From: Verrucomicrobiales bacterium | GTDB taxonomy: Bacteria > Verrucomicrobiota > Verrucomicrobiia > Verrucomicrobiales > DEV007 | Length of the DNA: 64,000 nucleotides | NCBI GenBank assembly: GCA_016795505.1 | Contig: JAEUHH010000103.1 | Location: forward strand, 1 to 64,000 | Direction of reading: 5' to 3' | Part shown: positions 49,501-58,833 of the stretch, piece after piece | Layout: every line of letters begins with the position of its first letter | Position numbering within the stretch: position 1 is the first letter of the stretch | Made by a program: the position numbers and the translations under genes | The notes under the pieces: model-generated | The model's database searches: none | What the model was told of the DNA's origin: nothing | Seen by the model: only the letters and a program-made list of their open reading frames with translations

Positions 49501-51732
49501 TTAGTGATTGAACACGAAAGCCGCGGAATTCACCACCGACCACATCAGGTCCTCGATCGCCGCCTGGCGGGCGATGCCCTCGGTCTTGAAGTAGGCCAGC
49601 GCGACCGTGCGCTCCTCATCGGTGGGCTGGCGGGCGAGGGTGGCGAGGTAGACCTGCTCAATCAATTCGGCATCCGACGCGGTCGATTTCGCGAGAGAGG
49701 CGGCCCAGCCTTCGGCGCTGGTGAGTTTCGCCTGAAGCTGGTCGGAATTCATCAGATGCAGCCCCTGGACCACGCTGCTGTCGCGGTCGCGCTCGCAGGG
49801 GCAGTCGGCGCTGGAGTCAGGACGGCCGAAGGCGTCGAGAAACTCGCTCCGCATCAGGTGATTCCACTGCTGCACAGCCCGCGCGCCGACCGGGAGGCCG
49901 GAGAATGTCTCGGGTCGTTTGGTGAGGTCAGACACCGCGTCCAGCATCACCTCGGCGGGCAGCCGGCGGCGGTAGGCACGGGAAAAGCTGGTCGTGTCGG
50001 AGAGATTCGTCGGATTCGGCAGGGAACTGAGCTGATACAGCCGGCTGTTCATCACCGTGCGGAGCAGTTTTTTGAAATCGTAGCCCTGCCGCGAAAAGTC
50101 GGAAGCCAGCCACTCCAGCAGCGGCTCGTTGGTCGGGGGATTCGAGGCGCGGAAGTCATCCACCGGATGCACGATGCCACGGCCGAAGAGTTCGCCCCAG
50201 ACCCGGTTCACGGCCGCGCGGGCAAACTGCGGGTGCTCCGGATTCGTCATGTAATCGAGCAGGACGGTGCGGGGATCGGTCTCGGCCGGAATTTTGTCGA
50301 ACACCGGTCCCTCCGGCGGCTTGGGCGCCAGCACCACGTCGGTGACGGGATGCTTGACCGTGCCCGTCACGCCGGGCTGGAACCACCAATACTCAGGCTC
50401 TCCCGAGATCGGGGCACTGATGCCCTGGCCCTTGCGCTTCATCGAGCCGAAAAAGGCGGCCAGCGAGTAGTAGTCGTCCTGGCTCCATTTCTCCGAGGGA
50501 TGGTGGTGGCATTTGGCACAGTCGAGCCGCACCCCGAGGAAAATCCGGCTTACATACTCGGCCATGTCGGCAGGCTCGCGCTTGTCGCGCCAGATGGCGA
50601 GCGGTCCCACCTGGTGGGTAGAGCCCTGAGCGGTGAGCAACTCGCGGACAAAGGCGTCCCACGGCGTGTTCTCGCGGAATTTCCGGCGGATCCAGTCATC
50701 CATCAGATAGACGGGCTTCACGCCGACCCGCTGGGTGTTCGGGCGCAGGAGATCGCCCCATTTCGTGGCCCAGTAATCAGCGTAGGCGGTGGCGTTCGCG
50801 TCGGACAGCAGTTCGTCGATCAATTTGGCCCGCTTGTCCGGTGCCTGATCGGCCAGGAAGGCCTTGACCCGTTCCGGCTCGGGCAGTCGACCAATGGCGT
50901 CGAGGGTGGCGCGGCGGATGAACTCCGAGTCCGTGCACAATTCGGAGGGCAGGATGCCGAGCTTTTTGAACCGTTCGTGGGCGTAGCGGTCGATCTCGTT
51001 GTTTTCCTTCAGGGCCGCGTAGGCGGAATCCGGCTGGAGCTTGTCGGGCGGCAGGGTGATGCGGGCGATGTCCACATGGTCGAGGTAGCGCACCACGATG
51101 GTGCCTTCGCCGGGCGTGTTGCCCATCGTGACGTGACCATCATGGTCCACCGTGGCGAACTTCGTGTCGGGCGAGGTGAACTCGCTCAGCCCCGTGATGT
51201 CGCGGGTCGAGCCGTCGGTGAAATGGGCGGTCACCGTCACCGATTGTTTCTGGCCCTTTGCGTAGCGGGCGTCGGGAGGGGAGACCGCGATGCGCTCTAC
51301 CTTTGGTTCACCCGGAATTTCCCACGGCATGCCCTGCCGAATCCAATCCAACAGGGTCTTCTCGGCGATCGAACCCGGTTTGATCATCTCGCCGCCCTCA
51401 TGATCGATGCGATTGGTGGCTTTGAGAATGAGGAGTGACTGCTCTGGCGCGGCCGGAAAGACGCGGCGTCCGCGGGCATTGTGAACGATCTCGCGATAGT
51501 CGGCCTGGGGATTGTAGGCGAAAACGGAAAGGGCGAATCCATTCTGACCCTCGGCCTTGGCGTGGCAGGAGCCGCCGGCGCAGCCGTGGCGGCTCAGGAT
51601 GGGCAGGACATCGTTTTTGAACGACAGCGTCGGCTTCGGCGCTTCGGCCGCGGATGCCGTGCACAAGCCGGCCATCACGGTCAACAGGGCCGTCAGGCGG
51701 AGATGGAGGAGGGCAGAGGAGGCGGTTTTCAT
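49501..51732 (-). CDS. DUF1549/DUF1553 (PSCyt2/PSD1) cytochrome-type protein
   Basis: A 743-residue exported protein. A signal peptide (MKTASSALLHLRLTALLTVM) leads to a haem-type motif GCAGGSCHAKAEGQNGF, a Big_2-like domain (TVTAHFTDGSTRDITGLSEFTS), a PSCyt2/DUF1549 domain (FIRRATLDAIGRLPEPERVKAFL and DCAKCHHHPSEKWSQDDYY, a second CxxCH), and a PSD1/DUF1553 domain (QFARAAVNRVWGELFGRGIVHPVDDFR). These are abundant PVC proteins thought to act in periplasmic redox steps of polymer breakdown. The ATG shares one base with the upstream gene's stop (TGATG), so they are translationally coupled. Confidence 0.92.
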   Translation of the reverse strand: MKTASSALLHLRLTALLTVMAGLCTASAAEAPKPTLSFKNDVLPILSRHGCAGGSCHAKAEGQNGFALSVFAYNPQADYREIVHNARGRRVFPAAPEQSLLILKATNRIDHEGGEMIKPGSIAEKTLLDWIRQGMPWEIPGEPKVERIAVSPPDARYAKGQKQSVTVTAHFTDGSTRDITGLSEFTSPDTKFATVDHDGHVTMGNTPGEGTIVVRYLDHVDIARITLPPDKLQPDSAYAALKENNEIDRYAHERFKKLGILPSELCTDSEFIRRATLDAIGRLPEPERVKAFLADQAPDKRAKLIDELLSDANATAYADYWATKWGDLLRPNTQRVGVKPVYLMDDWIRRKFRENTPWDAFVRELLTAQGSTHQVGPLAIWRDKREPADMAEYVSRIFLGVRLDCAKCHHHPSEKWSQDDYYSLAAFFGSMKRKGQGISAPISGEPEYWWFQPGVTGTVKHPVTDVVLAPKPPEGPVFDKIPAETDPRTVLLDYMTNPEHPQFARAAVNRVWGELFGRGIVHPVDDFRASNPPTNEPLLEWLASDFSRQGYDFKKLLRTVMNSRLYQLSSLPNPTNLSDTTSFSRAYRRRLPAEVMLDAVSDLTKRPETFSGLPVGARAVQQWNHLMRSEFLDAFGRPDSSADCPCERDRDSSVVQGLHLMNSDQLQAKLTSAEGWAASLAKSTASDAELIEQVYLATLARQPTDEERTVALAYFKTEGIARQAAIEDLMWSVVNSAAFVFNH

Positions 51733-52685
51733 CACTTCAGCGGCGGCCACGCCACGGGCTGGCCGTTGGTGGTGAGGACATGGATTTCGTGGATGCCGGT
51801 GAGGCCGGCGTTCAAATATTCCCATACGACCTGCTTGTCGCGGGTGATTTCAAAGGCCTTGGGGCGATCCGGCGCCTTCTGGCCGTAGCTGCAAATGACC
51901 GTGTTTCCGTTTTCGAGCCGTTGTCCGCCGCAGGGATCGGCAAAACGGCCGCCCACGTCGGCATTGGTGGCTTTCCAGACGACTTGTCCGGTCGGGGAGA
52001 ACTCAGCCGTTTGATTTCCGTGAGTCAGATTTACCAGCGTGTTGCCATCGGCGAGGCGGATGGCGGTGAAGGGCCAGTTTTGCGCCGGACGACCGCCCAA
52101 CTCGGGCAGATCGGTGGCGATGACAGCCGCCACCGTGCCGTCGGGCCGGTATTCCTTCACTTTGAAAGCCAGCAGGTGCGGGACGAGGTAGTTTCCATTC
52201 GCCAGCTTGCGCGCCTTGCGGGTCTGCATGTGGTGATTGTCGGTTTCGGGCTGAAGCGGGACGCTTTTGGCGATCTCACCACCGGGCGTCACCTCGATCA
52301 GCCGGGGCTGGGCGCCGCGCTCGACGATGAGCGTATGGCCGTCGGCAAGGCGCACCGCCGTGCCCATTTCAGCATTCTCCGGGCTCAACTGGTAGCGGAA
52401 CACCACCCGGCCATCCCGGGTGTATTCGCGCACCTCGCGATGATGGGAAACGAGGACATTCCCGCTGGGCAGCACGAATCCGTCACGCGACCGGTCAGCC
52501 ACTTCCCAGAGGATCCGGCTGTCCTCACCAATGATGGCCGTCTTCGAGCCGGTGATGAGGAATGAGTGGCGAACGCCCGACGCCGAGCGCTGCTCGCCAA
52601 AAGCCGGAGCATCGGCGCCCGAAGCCCGCCAGCCGGCCGCCAGGGTGAACAGTGCGAAAAGAGTGAAAAAACGGTTCAAAAGCAT
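51732..52685 (-). CDS. Exported PQQ-like beta-propeller protein
   Basis: A 317-residue exported protein with signal MLLNRFFTLFALFTLAAGWR and repeated blades of the type RDGFVLPSGNVLVSHH, RLADGHTLIVERG, KLANGNYLVPHLL, RLADGNTLVNLTHG and RLENGNTVICSYG. Such blades occur in PQQ-like and arylsulfotransferase-like propellers. No catalytic motif is evident. It is the middle gene of a three-gene operon with a cytochrome/WD40 protein upstream and a DUF1549 protein downstream, so it is probably part of one periplasmic complex. Confidence 0.75.
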   Translation of the reverse strand: MLLNRFFTLFALFTLAAGWRASGADAPAFGEQRSASGVRHSFLITGSKTAIIGEDSRILWEVADRSRDGFVLPSGNVLVSHHREVREYTRDGRVVFRYQLSPENAEMGTAVRLADGHTLIVERGAQPRLIEVTPGGEIAKSVPLQPETDNHHMQTRKARKLANGNYLVPHLLAFKVKEYRPDGTVAAVIATDLPELGGRPAQNWPFTAIRLADGNTLVNLTHGNQTAEFSPTGQVVWKATNADVGGRFADPCGGQRLENGNTVICSYGQKAPDRPKAFEITRDKQVVWEYLNAGLTGIHEIHVLTTNGQPVAWPPLK

Positions 52686-52690
52686 GACTT

Positions 52691-54298
52691 TCAGGGTTTG
52701 GCTTGAGCCAAGGGAGCCGCTTGAGCTTCGGATTTTACCGCGATTTTGCCGTTTTCCTCCCAAGCCACGACCGAGCCGCGGGTGGAACCGGCAAACATCC
52801 GGCGTGTGGCTGGATCGAGGGCCAGCGCGGTCAATTCCTCGCCAGTGACGGCGTCGAAATTGCGCTCGCGGGCACCGGTGGAGGTCTGCTCGCCCTCGTG
52901 CTCCTTGAGATCGGAGTAGACGCGAGGCTGACCGGATTCGTTGACCGCGGCGATGCGGTCGGTGTTGATGAGCTTGGCTTTCTCCGGATCTTTCTCGGCG
53001 GCTTTCTGCTTTTCCTTTTCCGGATCGACCGACCACGCGAGCGCCGTGACGGGACCGGTGCGGACGCCGCCAAAGTTGGCCACCTGCTTGCCGGTTTCCA
53101 GCAGCCAGATCTTGATCACTTCGTCGTCTCCGCCCGTCGCGAGACGGTCGCCCGTGGGGCTGAATGTGGCGGAGAGCACATAGCCGGTGTGGCCTTCGAG
53201 CGTGTGAATCGGCTTGGCATCAGCCGCCGCCCAGACCCGGGCGCTCTTGTCGGCGCTGACGGTGGCGAATTTCTTTCCATCGGGGCTCACGGCGATGGCG
53301 AAAATGGTGTCGCGATGGGCCTCGGTCGTCCGGGTGATCTTGGCAGTCGCCGGATCGAGGTTCAGCATCAAACCGCTGGCAGCATCGACCGAATCGGCCG
53401 CGAGAAGGGTCTTCGAATCGGGCGTGAAAGCCAGGGCCGACACCCGGCCGCGTAGATCGGCGCTCAGCTCGGCCTTTTTCTGCCGCGTGACCGCATCCCA
53501 TATCGTAACCCGCCGAAAAGAGCCGGCTGCCACCAACTTGCCGTCTGGCGACCAGGCGAGCGACTGAACCGGGTCTGGACCGGGCTCCGCCGTGCCAGCC
53601 GAAGTGAAGGACAGCGTCTTGCCATCGGCGGACGGCGTCAGACCGAGCCACTCGATGCGCGGGCCGCGACCGGCGGCGAGCGTCTTGCCATCGGGCGACA
53701 GGGCGACCGCAAAGACCGGCTGATAGGCCGGAGGAAGAGCCGTGAGCGTTACCGGGCCGTCGAGCGGAGAGAGGCGGAGTTTGTCCCATAGCGCGGCATC
53801 CCAAGGCGCTCCGGCATCAATCCAGTTCGCCAGCGTCTCGATTTCGGTCGGCGATAGCTGTCCCTTCGGCGGCATGTGATTTTCCGCGTCGGGGAAAAGG
53901 GTCTCGATGAGCAGGCTGCCGCCGGACTGCCCAGCCTCGAAAGCCGGCCCGCTATCGCCGCCTTCCAGCAGGGCGTCTCGATTTGTCATCAGCAGGCCGC
54001 CCTTGCGCTTGTCCTCGGTGTGGCAGCGCACGCAATTCCGCTGAAGGATCGCGAGCGGATGGGCGGAGCCCTGAGGCTCGGCGGCCACGGATGGAGCCGG
54101 GGTGATAGCGGAAGCGAGGCTGCCCAGCAGTGCGATGAGGGGCAGGGGGGATGGATGGGAAAAGCTCAAGATACCGGACAGTGTTCCTCCCTCTGCCAAC
54201 CGCTTCAACGGCGCGAAAGCGCGGGACGCCCTGATCACCACCCCGGAGGCGCTGAAAAAGGGGCGGCAGCAAAATCCGCGGTCAGTTGGGCAATTCAC
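52691..54298 (-). CDS. Planctomycete-type cytochrome c with WD40 propeller
   Basis: A 535-residue ORF from an ATG at 54298. A TTG at 54169 would place the signal-like stretch SPLPLIALLGSLASAITPAPSVAA at the N-terminus and may be the true start. The PSCyt1 domain has QRNCVRCHTEDKRKGGLLMTNRDALLEGGDSGPA and HMPPKGQLSPTEIETLANWIDAG. WD40 blades follow (VFAVALSPDGKTLAAG, VQSLAWSPDGKLVAAGSFRRVTIWD, IFAIAVSPDGKKFATVSADKSARVW, VLSATFSPTGDRLATGGDDEVIKIW). It ends in an A/Q-rich tail. It heads the operon. Confidence 0.85.
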   Translation of the reverse strand: MNCPTDRGFCCRPFFSASGVVIRASRAFAPLKRLAEGGTLSGILSFSHPSPLPLIALLGSLASAITPAPSVAAEPQGSAHPLAILQRNCVRCHTEDKRKGGLLMTNRDALLEGGDSGPAFEAGQSGGSLLIETLFPDAENHMPPKGQLSPTEIETLANWIDAGAPWDAALWDKLRLSPLDGPVTLTALPPAYQPVFAVALSPDGKTLAAGRGPRIEWLGLTPSADGKTLSFTSAGTAEPGPDPVQSLAWSPDGKLVAAGSFRRVTIWDAVTRQKKAELSADLRGRVSALAFTPDSKTLLAADSVDAASGLMLNLDPATAKITRTTEAHRDTIFAIAVSPDGKKFATVSADKSARVWAAADAKPIHTLEGHTGYVLSATFSPTGDRLATGGDDEVIKIWLLETGKQVANFGGVRTGPVTALAWSVDPEKEKQKAAEKDPEKAKLINTDRIAAVNESGQPRVYSDLKEHEGEQTSTGARERNFDAVTGEELTALALDPATRRMFAGSTRGSVVAWEENGKIAVKSEAQAAPLAQAKP

Positions 54299-54374
54299 GC
54301 CGAGGGCAGGGGCAGGATATCGGATTTCTTCCTCCTCGTTCCTTGGATCAACATCACTTCAGCCACTCAACCCC

Positions 54375-55577
54375 ATGATCGACATCAGTGTTTTGTATTG
54401 CGGACTGGAAACGCCCAGCACGCCTCACCGATATGGCCGCACCATCACCGAGATCGACCCGCCGGAGCATCAGCGGATGCGCCTCGCGAAATCAGCCTCG
54501 GAGCGTCGCCCCATCGTGGTCTGGAATCTCACCCGGACCTGCAATCTGAAATGCCAGCATTGCTACACGGACTCCTCGAATCGGCGGTACTCCGGCGAGT
54601 TGAACACGGAGGAATGCCGCGCCGTGCTCGACGACCTGGCCGACTTCCGGGTGCCGGCCGTGTTGTTCTCCGGCGGCGAGCCACTCACCCGGCCAGATCT
54701 GTATGAACTGGCTGCCTACGCCCGCAGCAAGGGGCTCCATGTCGTGCTGAGCACCAATGGCACCCTGATCGACCGATCGGCGGCGGAGCGACTGAAAGAG
54801 CTGCAATTCGCCTACGTGGGCATCAGTCTGGACAGCGCCTTCCCCGAGGTGCATGACCGTTTCCGGGGTGTCTCGGGCGCCTACGAGCGCACCATGCGCG
54901 GCTTCCGGCATTGTGTCGAAGTCGGCCAAAAAGTCGGCCTGCGACTCACCCTGACTCGTGAGACCTGCGAAAATCTTGACGATATTTTCGATCTGATCGA
55001 GCGCGAGGGGATCAACCGCGCCTGCTTCTATCACCTGTGCCCATCCGGCCGGGGCAAGGATCTCTATCGGATGGATCCCGAGCAAAGCCGCCGGGCCATG
55101 GACACCATTTTCGAGCGCACCCGGCAGCTCAATGCCGATGGCCGGCGCGTCGAGATCCTCACCGTGGACAACCACTGCGACGGCGCCTATCTGCATCGCA
55201 AAATGCAGGCGGAGAGCCATCCGCGGGCCGATCAGGTGCGCGAGATGCTCGAGTGGAATGGCGGCGCGAGGTACTCCAGCGGCGTGGGCATTTCGAACAT
55301 CGACTTCAATGGCGATGTCCACGCGGACCAGTTCTCGATGTTCCGCACCTTTGGCAATGTCCGGGAGCGACCCTTTTCCGAGATCTGGCAGGACACCACC
55401 GACGAGATCATGGCCGGCCTCAAGGAGCGTCTCGGTCTGTTGGGAGGTCGCTGCGCTGATTGCCAGTATCTCAATCTGTGCGGCGGCGGCCTGCGGGCAA
55501 GAGCCGAGGTCGTAACTGGCGATCCGTGGGCGCCCGACCCAGGGTGCTATCTCTCGGATGAAGAGATCGCGGCTTGA
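54375..55577 (+). CDS. Radical SAM/SPASM protein, AhbC-like
   Basis: A 400-residue radical SAM enzyme. The N-terminus (MIDISVLYCGLETPSTPHRYGR) and RPIVVWNLTRTCNLKCQHCYTDSS are typical of the AhbC/AhbD/NirJ group that modifies sirohaem side chains. The SAM cluster cysteines are C56, C60 and C63. SGGEPLTRPDLYEL gives the SAM-binding GGE motif. A C-terminal SPASM-type set (CADCQYLNLCGGG, then DPGC) binds auxiliary FeS. AhbC removes acetyl groups in the alternative haem route. No other ahb, nir or hem gene is near, so the substrate is not settled. Confidence 0.8.
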   Translation: MIDISVLYCGLETPSTPHRYGRTITEIDPPEHQRMRLAKSASERRPIVVWNLTRTCNLKCQHCYTDSSNRRYSGELNTEECRAVLDDLADFRVPAVLFSGGEPLTRPDLYELAAYARSKGLHVVLSTNGTLIDRSAAERLKELQFAYVGISLDSAFPEVHDRFRGVSGAYERTMRGFRHCVEVGQKVGLRLTLTRETCENLDDIFDLIEREGINRACFYHLCPSGRGKDLYRMDPEQSRRAMDTIFERTRQLNADGRRVEILTVDNHCDGAYLHRKMQAESHPRADQVREMLEWNGGARYSSGVGISNIDFNGDVHADQFSMFRTFGNVRERPFSEIWQDTTDEIMAGLKERLGLLGGRCADCQYLNLCGGGLRARAEVVTGDPWAPDPGCYLSDEEIAA

Positions 55578-55719
55578 GTCACAACAGGCAGGCCAGTGGC
55601 CGGATGATGGGTAGTGAAAGCTGTCTGACGGGGGCCTTTCCGCGCCGCTTTTTGCCGGCATCAATCTGCCGGAGCGGTCGATCCGATCTTCCAGATCGGG
55701 AAGCCGGCCTCCAAAACGC

Positions 55720-55755
55720 AAAAAGCCGGCCCTTCGTGAGAAGGACCGGCTTTTT
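55720..55755. terminator. Bidirectional terminator between convergent genes
   Basis: A stem AAAAAGCCGG/CCGGCTTTTT, extended by CCTTC/GAAGG around a GTGA loop, has A-runs on the left and T-runs on the right. It can end transcription of both the radical SAM gene (+) and the response regulator gene (-). Confidence 0.85.
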
Positions 55756-55791
55756 CGAAAAACGGGATTCGCTCGCTGGGCGGGCGTCCGA

Positions 55792-56352
55792 TCAGGCGGC
55801 GTCGGCGCCCTTGTGGCCGAGGATTTTGACGGTGCGGTTGAGCTGATCGAATTCGATCGGCTTCTTGATCACCGTGACGGGGCCGCTGGCGAGGATCTTG
55901 GTCAGGATCTCGCTGTCCGGATAGCCCGTGATGATGACGATGGGCAGGTCCGGGTGCTTGGCCTTGAGCTTGGTGTAAAGCTCGTCGCCGGGGATGTCGG
56001 GCAACTTCAGGTCGAGGAAGACGAGGTCGAAGCGCTGCTTGTCGGCATACGCGATGGCCTCGGCTCCGGTACCGACCACGATGCGGCCGAAACCTGCCTT
56101 TTTGAGGAACTGCTTGAAGAGAGTCTGCAGGGCGGGGTCATCGTCCACCACCAACACGGTCGGCTGCCCGCCCTGGTCGGTCTTGAGGATGTCCCGGTCG
56201 AGCAGGCTCCGCTTGATGCGCCAGCGACCGCCGATCTGGATGGCGGGCAACTGGCCTCGTTGCACGAGATAGTAGACGGTGGGGAGAGGAATGCGGAGAT
56301 ACTCCGACGTTTCCTTCACCGTCATCAATTCTGGGGTGTCTTCTTCTGCCAT
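55792..56352 (-). CDS. Response regulator with N-terminal excisionase-type HTH domain
   Basis: A 186-residue protein. Residues ~8-55 form a MerR/excisionase-type DNA-binding domain (ELMTVKETSEYLRIPLPTVYYLV, then IGGRWRIKRSLLDRDI). Residues ~64-182 are a receiver domain with the acidic set D70-D72, phospho-acceptor D114 (FLDLKLPD), T in IITGYPDS and the lysine in VIKKPIE. The DNA-binding domain precedes the receiver, the reverse of most response regulators. No histidine kinase is adjacent. The HTH-then-REC order is seen as full length and in frame, so it is not an assembly join. Confidence 0.82.
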   Translation of the reverse strand: MAEEDTPELMTVKETSEYLRIPLPTVYYLVQRGQLPAIQIGGRWRIKRSLLDRDILKTDQGGQPTVLVVDDDPALQTLFKQFLKKAGFGRIVVGTGAEAIAYADKQRFDLVFLDLKLPDIPGDELYTKLKAKHPDLPIVIITGYPDSEILTKILASGPVTVIKKPIEFDQLNRTVKILGHKGADAA

Positions 56353-56940
56353 GCTGGTCTGTTTGCTGAATGTCTCGATAGTCTGACTGCGTCCGGGGGG
56401 AATTTGGCTTGAGACAAAGATTAAAATTGGCGGTTCCTGACCGGCGACCGTTGCGAGCGCTGGTTTGTAGATTCCATAATTTCAATAATTGTAAAACCTA
56501 GCCTCCCTTATTACAACCGAAGAATGCTCTTTTGACAAGGAAAATTTGCGAAAAATTTTCAAACTTGAATTTCTTCCCTGCGATTTTGAAAAACGCCAAC
56601 GTTGGGGTATTCCTGAAAATTCTCCCTCAGCCCTTGAATTTCAGGCGCCATTTGGCATCTGATGAGGGCCTTTTCAAGCAGTCAGTTTGAGCGCTGCCGT
56701 TATCCGCAAAAATTTCCCCGGATCGACCTGTTCTCTGCAAAAAACAGGGGGGAGCGAATCGCCGCCAATGTGGGCAGGGTGGGAACTTTTAAAAAGGAAA
56801 TTTGCAGACGCGATTGCGCTGGGTGTCCTGGTCAGGATTTTCGCCAGCCGGGCGCCCTTTCCGTTGTTGGTCGCCGAAGTCGGCGCTTGAATCGGTATCC
56901 GTTGGCGATTACCGGACACGGGCTTCGCCACCAACCCCTC
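56353..56940. other. AT-rich intergenic region between response regulator and rarD genes
   Basis: 588 bp serve divergent genes. The middle (about 56470-56660) is clearly AT-rich with A- and T-tracts. A TTGACA occurs at 56532-56537, but the spacing partner is poor, so no promoter is called. I see no RNA gene. An open frame from 56662 into rarD has no protein-like features before 56941. Confidence 0.4.
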
Positions 56941-57834
56941 ATGCAATCTCTCAATCGATCCGCCGTGGCGGGAGCCGTGCTGGCTTTCGGTTTCTGGGGA
57001 GTGCTGCCGGTCTTCTGGCGACAGCTTCATCATGTGGGGGCTGATCTGACGCTGGCTCACCGCGTGGTGTGGACGATGCTTACGGTGGCGCCGTTGCTTG
57101 CGCTCCGCGGCGAAGGGCCGGCGTGGCGGGATGCGCTCCGTGATGGGCGAAATCTCTCCACACATGCCCTGGCGGGCCTGCTGCTCACGATCAACTGGGG
57201 CACCTTCATCTGGGCGGCGAATCACGATCGCATTGTCGATTGCAGTCTCGGCTATTTCATCAACCCACTGCTGAACGTGTTCATCGGCGGGCTGCTGCTC
57301 GGGGAAACGCTGCGTCCGCTCCAGAAAGCCAGCGTCGGCTTTGCCGCGACCGGCGTCTGCCTCCAGGTGCTGGCGGTGGGACGATTTCCCTGGGTCGGAC
57401 TGATTCTGGCCTTCAGCATGGCTGGCTACGGGCTCGTGCGGCGGCGCAGCGCCCTCGGCTCGATGAATGGGCTCGCCACCGAGACGCTGATCTTTCTGCC
57501 TGTCGCCCTCGGCTACCTGATCTGGGCGGCCGGGGTGGGTCGGGACCTCTGGGGCCGCGGCGACGCCCATGATCTCGCCTGCATCGGGGCGCTTGGCGTC
57601 GTGACCACGATCCCCCTGCTGGGCTTCGCGCACGCGGCCCGGCATCTGCCATTCTCGGTGCTGGGCCTCCTGCAGTTTCTCGCGCCGACGGGGCAGTTCC
57701 TGACCGGCGTGCTCCTTTATAAAGAGCCGTTCACGTTGCGGTCTCTGGGCTCGTTCGGCTTCATCTGGACCGGCGTGGCCCTGTTTTGCCTCGATTTGTG
57801 GCTTCGGCGGCGTGACCGAAGCCCGGCTGCATGA
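56941..57834 (+). CDS. rarD: EamA-family permease RarD
   Basis: A 297-residue membrane protein with about ten hydrophobic segments. MQSLNRSAVAGAVLAFGFWGVLPVFWRQL is the typical RarD opening. HRVVWTMLTVAPLLAL, INWGTFIWAANHDRIVDCSLGYFINPLLNVFIGGLLLGE and GLLQFLAPTGQFLTGVLLYKEPF are conserved RarD segments. It is an inner-membrane drug/metabolite transporter-type protein of unclear substrate. The ATG at 56941 is chosen because the family motif begins there. It precedes the lipA gene by 90 bp on the same strand. Confidence 0.88.
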   Translation: MQSLNRSAVAGAVLAFGFWGVLPVFWRQLHHVGADLTLAHRVVWTMLTVAPLLALRGEGPAWRDALRDGRNLSTHALAGLLLTINWGTFIWAANHDRIVDCSLGYFINPLLNVFIGGLLLGETLRPLQKASVGFAATGVCLQVLAVGRFPWVGLILAFSMAGYGLVRRRSALGSMNGLATETLIFLPVALGYLIWAAGVGRDLWGRGDAHDLACIGALGVVTTIPLLGFAHAARHLPFSVLGLLQFLAPTGQFLTGVLLYKEPFTLRSLGSFGFIWTGVALFCLDLWLRRRDRSPAA

Positions 57835-57924
57835 CGCATTCCGCGGGCCCGTGGCAACGACCCTTCGTTGCGCGGAGCGTCCTTTTCTGCCATGGTTCGC
57901 GCCTCGCCACTCCGTTTTCCCGCC

Positions 57925-58827
57925 ATGCCGAAGATCGATCCCGCTCTGCACCAGGCCAAAAAGCCGCCGTGGATCCGCGTCAAACTGCCCAACAATCCCG
58001 TCTTCTGGGACACCAAGGGCCTCATCGAAGACCTGCGCCTCGTCACCGTGTGCGAGGAAGCCCAGTGTCCCAACCGCTGGGAATGCTGGGGCCAGGGCAC
58101 CGCGACCATGATGATCGCCGGCGACCGCTGCACACGCGCCTGTGGCTTTTGTGCCGTCGATACCCGCAAGCCGCTGCCGCTTGAGGCCGACGAACCCCAG
58201 CGCGTCGCCGAAGCCGTGCGTCGCATGCGGCTCAATCACGTGGTCATCACCGCCGTGGCCCGCGACGACCTCGCCGATGGCGGCGCCTGTCATTTTGCCG
58301 AGACCATCGCCCGCGTCCGCGAGGTGAATCCCCAGATCGTCATCGAAGTCCTGACGCCCGATTTCAACGGCCACGAGGATCAACTCTTCGTCGTCATGGA
58401 GGCCCGGCCGCACATTTTCAATCACAACATCGAGACCGTCGAGCGGCTCACCCCGGTGGTCCGATCGCGGGCGCGCTACTGGCAGTCCCTCCAGGTGCTC
58501 AAGAATGCCAAGGCCATCGCCCGCCGACTCGGACACCGCGTCGCCACCAAGAGCGGCATCATGCTCGGCCTCGGCGAGAGCGAGCCGGAGGTGTTGCAGG
58601 CCCTCGATGATCTGCGCGACCACGATGTGACCGTCCTCACCCTGGGCCAGTATCTGCGTCCGTCTGAAAAGCACCTGCCCGTCGTCGAATACATCCTGCC
58701 CGAGACCTTCGACCGGCTCAAAGCCATTGCGTTGGAGAAAGGCTTCCGCCACGTCGCTTCCGGTCCTCTGGTCCGGAGTTCGTATCACGCTGCGGACTTC
58801 AAGCCGGAACTCGATCTCGAGGACTGA
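57925..58827 (+). CDS. lipA: Lipoyl synthase
   Basis: A 300-residue radical SAM enzyme that inserts two sulfurs into octanoyl groups of lipoyl domains. The auxiliary cluster set is C43, C48, C54 (CEEAQCPNRWECW). The SAM cluster set is C69, C73, C76 (DRCTRACGFCAVDT). The C-terminal serine ligand is in PLVRSSYHA. The start at 57925 (MPKIDPALHQAKKPPW) matches the family. It would serve the E1 alpha/beta-containing complex encoded at 6.6-8.7 kb, although it is not linked to it. Confidence 0.97.
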   Translation: MPKIDPALHQAKKPPWIRVKLPNNPVFWDTKGLIEDLRLVTVCEEAQCPNRWECWGQGTATMMIAGDRCTRACGFCAVDTRKPLPLEADEPQRVAEAVRRMRLNHVVITAVARDDLADGGACHFAETIARVREVNPQIVIEVLTPDFNGHEDQLFVVMEARPHIFNHNIETVERLTPVVRSRARYWQSLQVLKNAKAIARRLGHRVATKSGIMLGLGESEPEVLQALDDLRDHDVTVLTLGQYLRPSEKHLPVVEYILPETFDRLKAIALEKGFRHVASGPLVRSSYHAADFKPELDLED

Positions 58828-58833
58828 GCCGCT

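Noticed and set aside
56532-56560. Sigma-70 promoter before rarD
   Set aside because: TTGACA is present, but no acceptable -10 box lies 16-18 bp downstream and the gene starts ~380 bp away.
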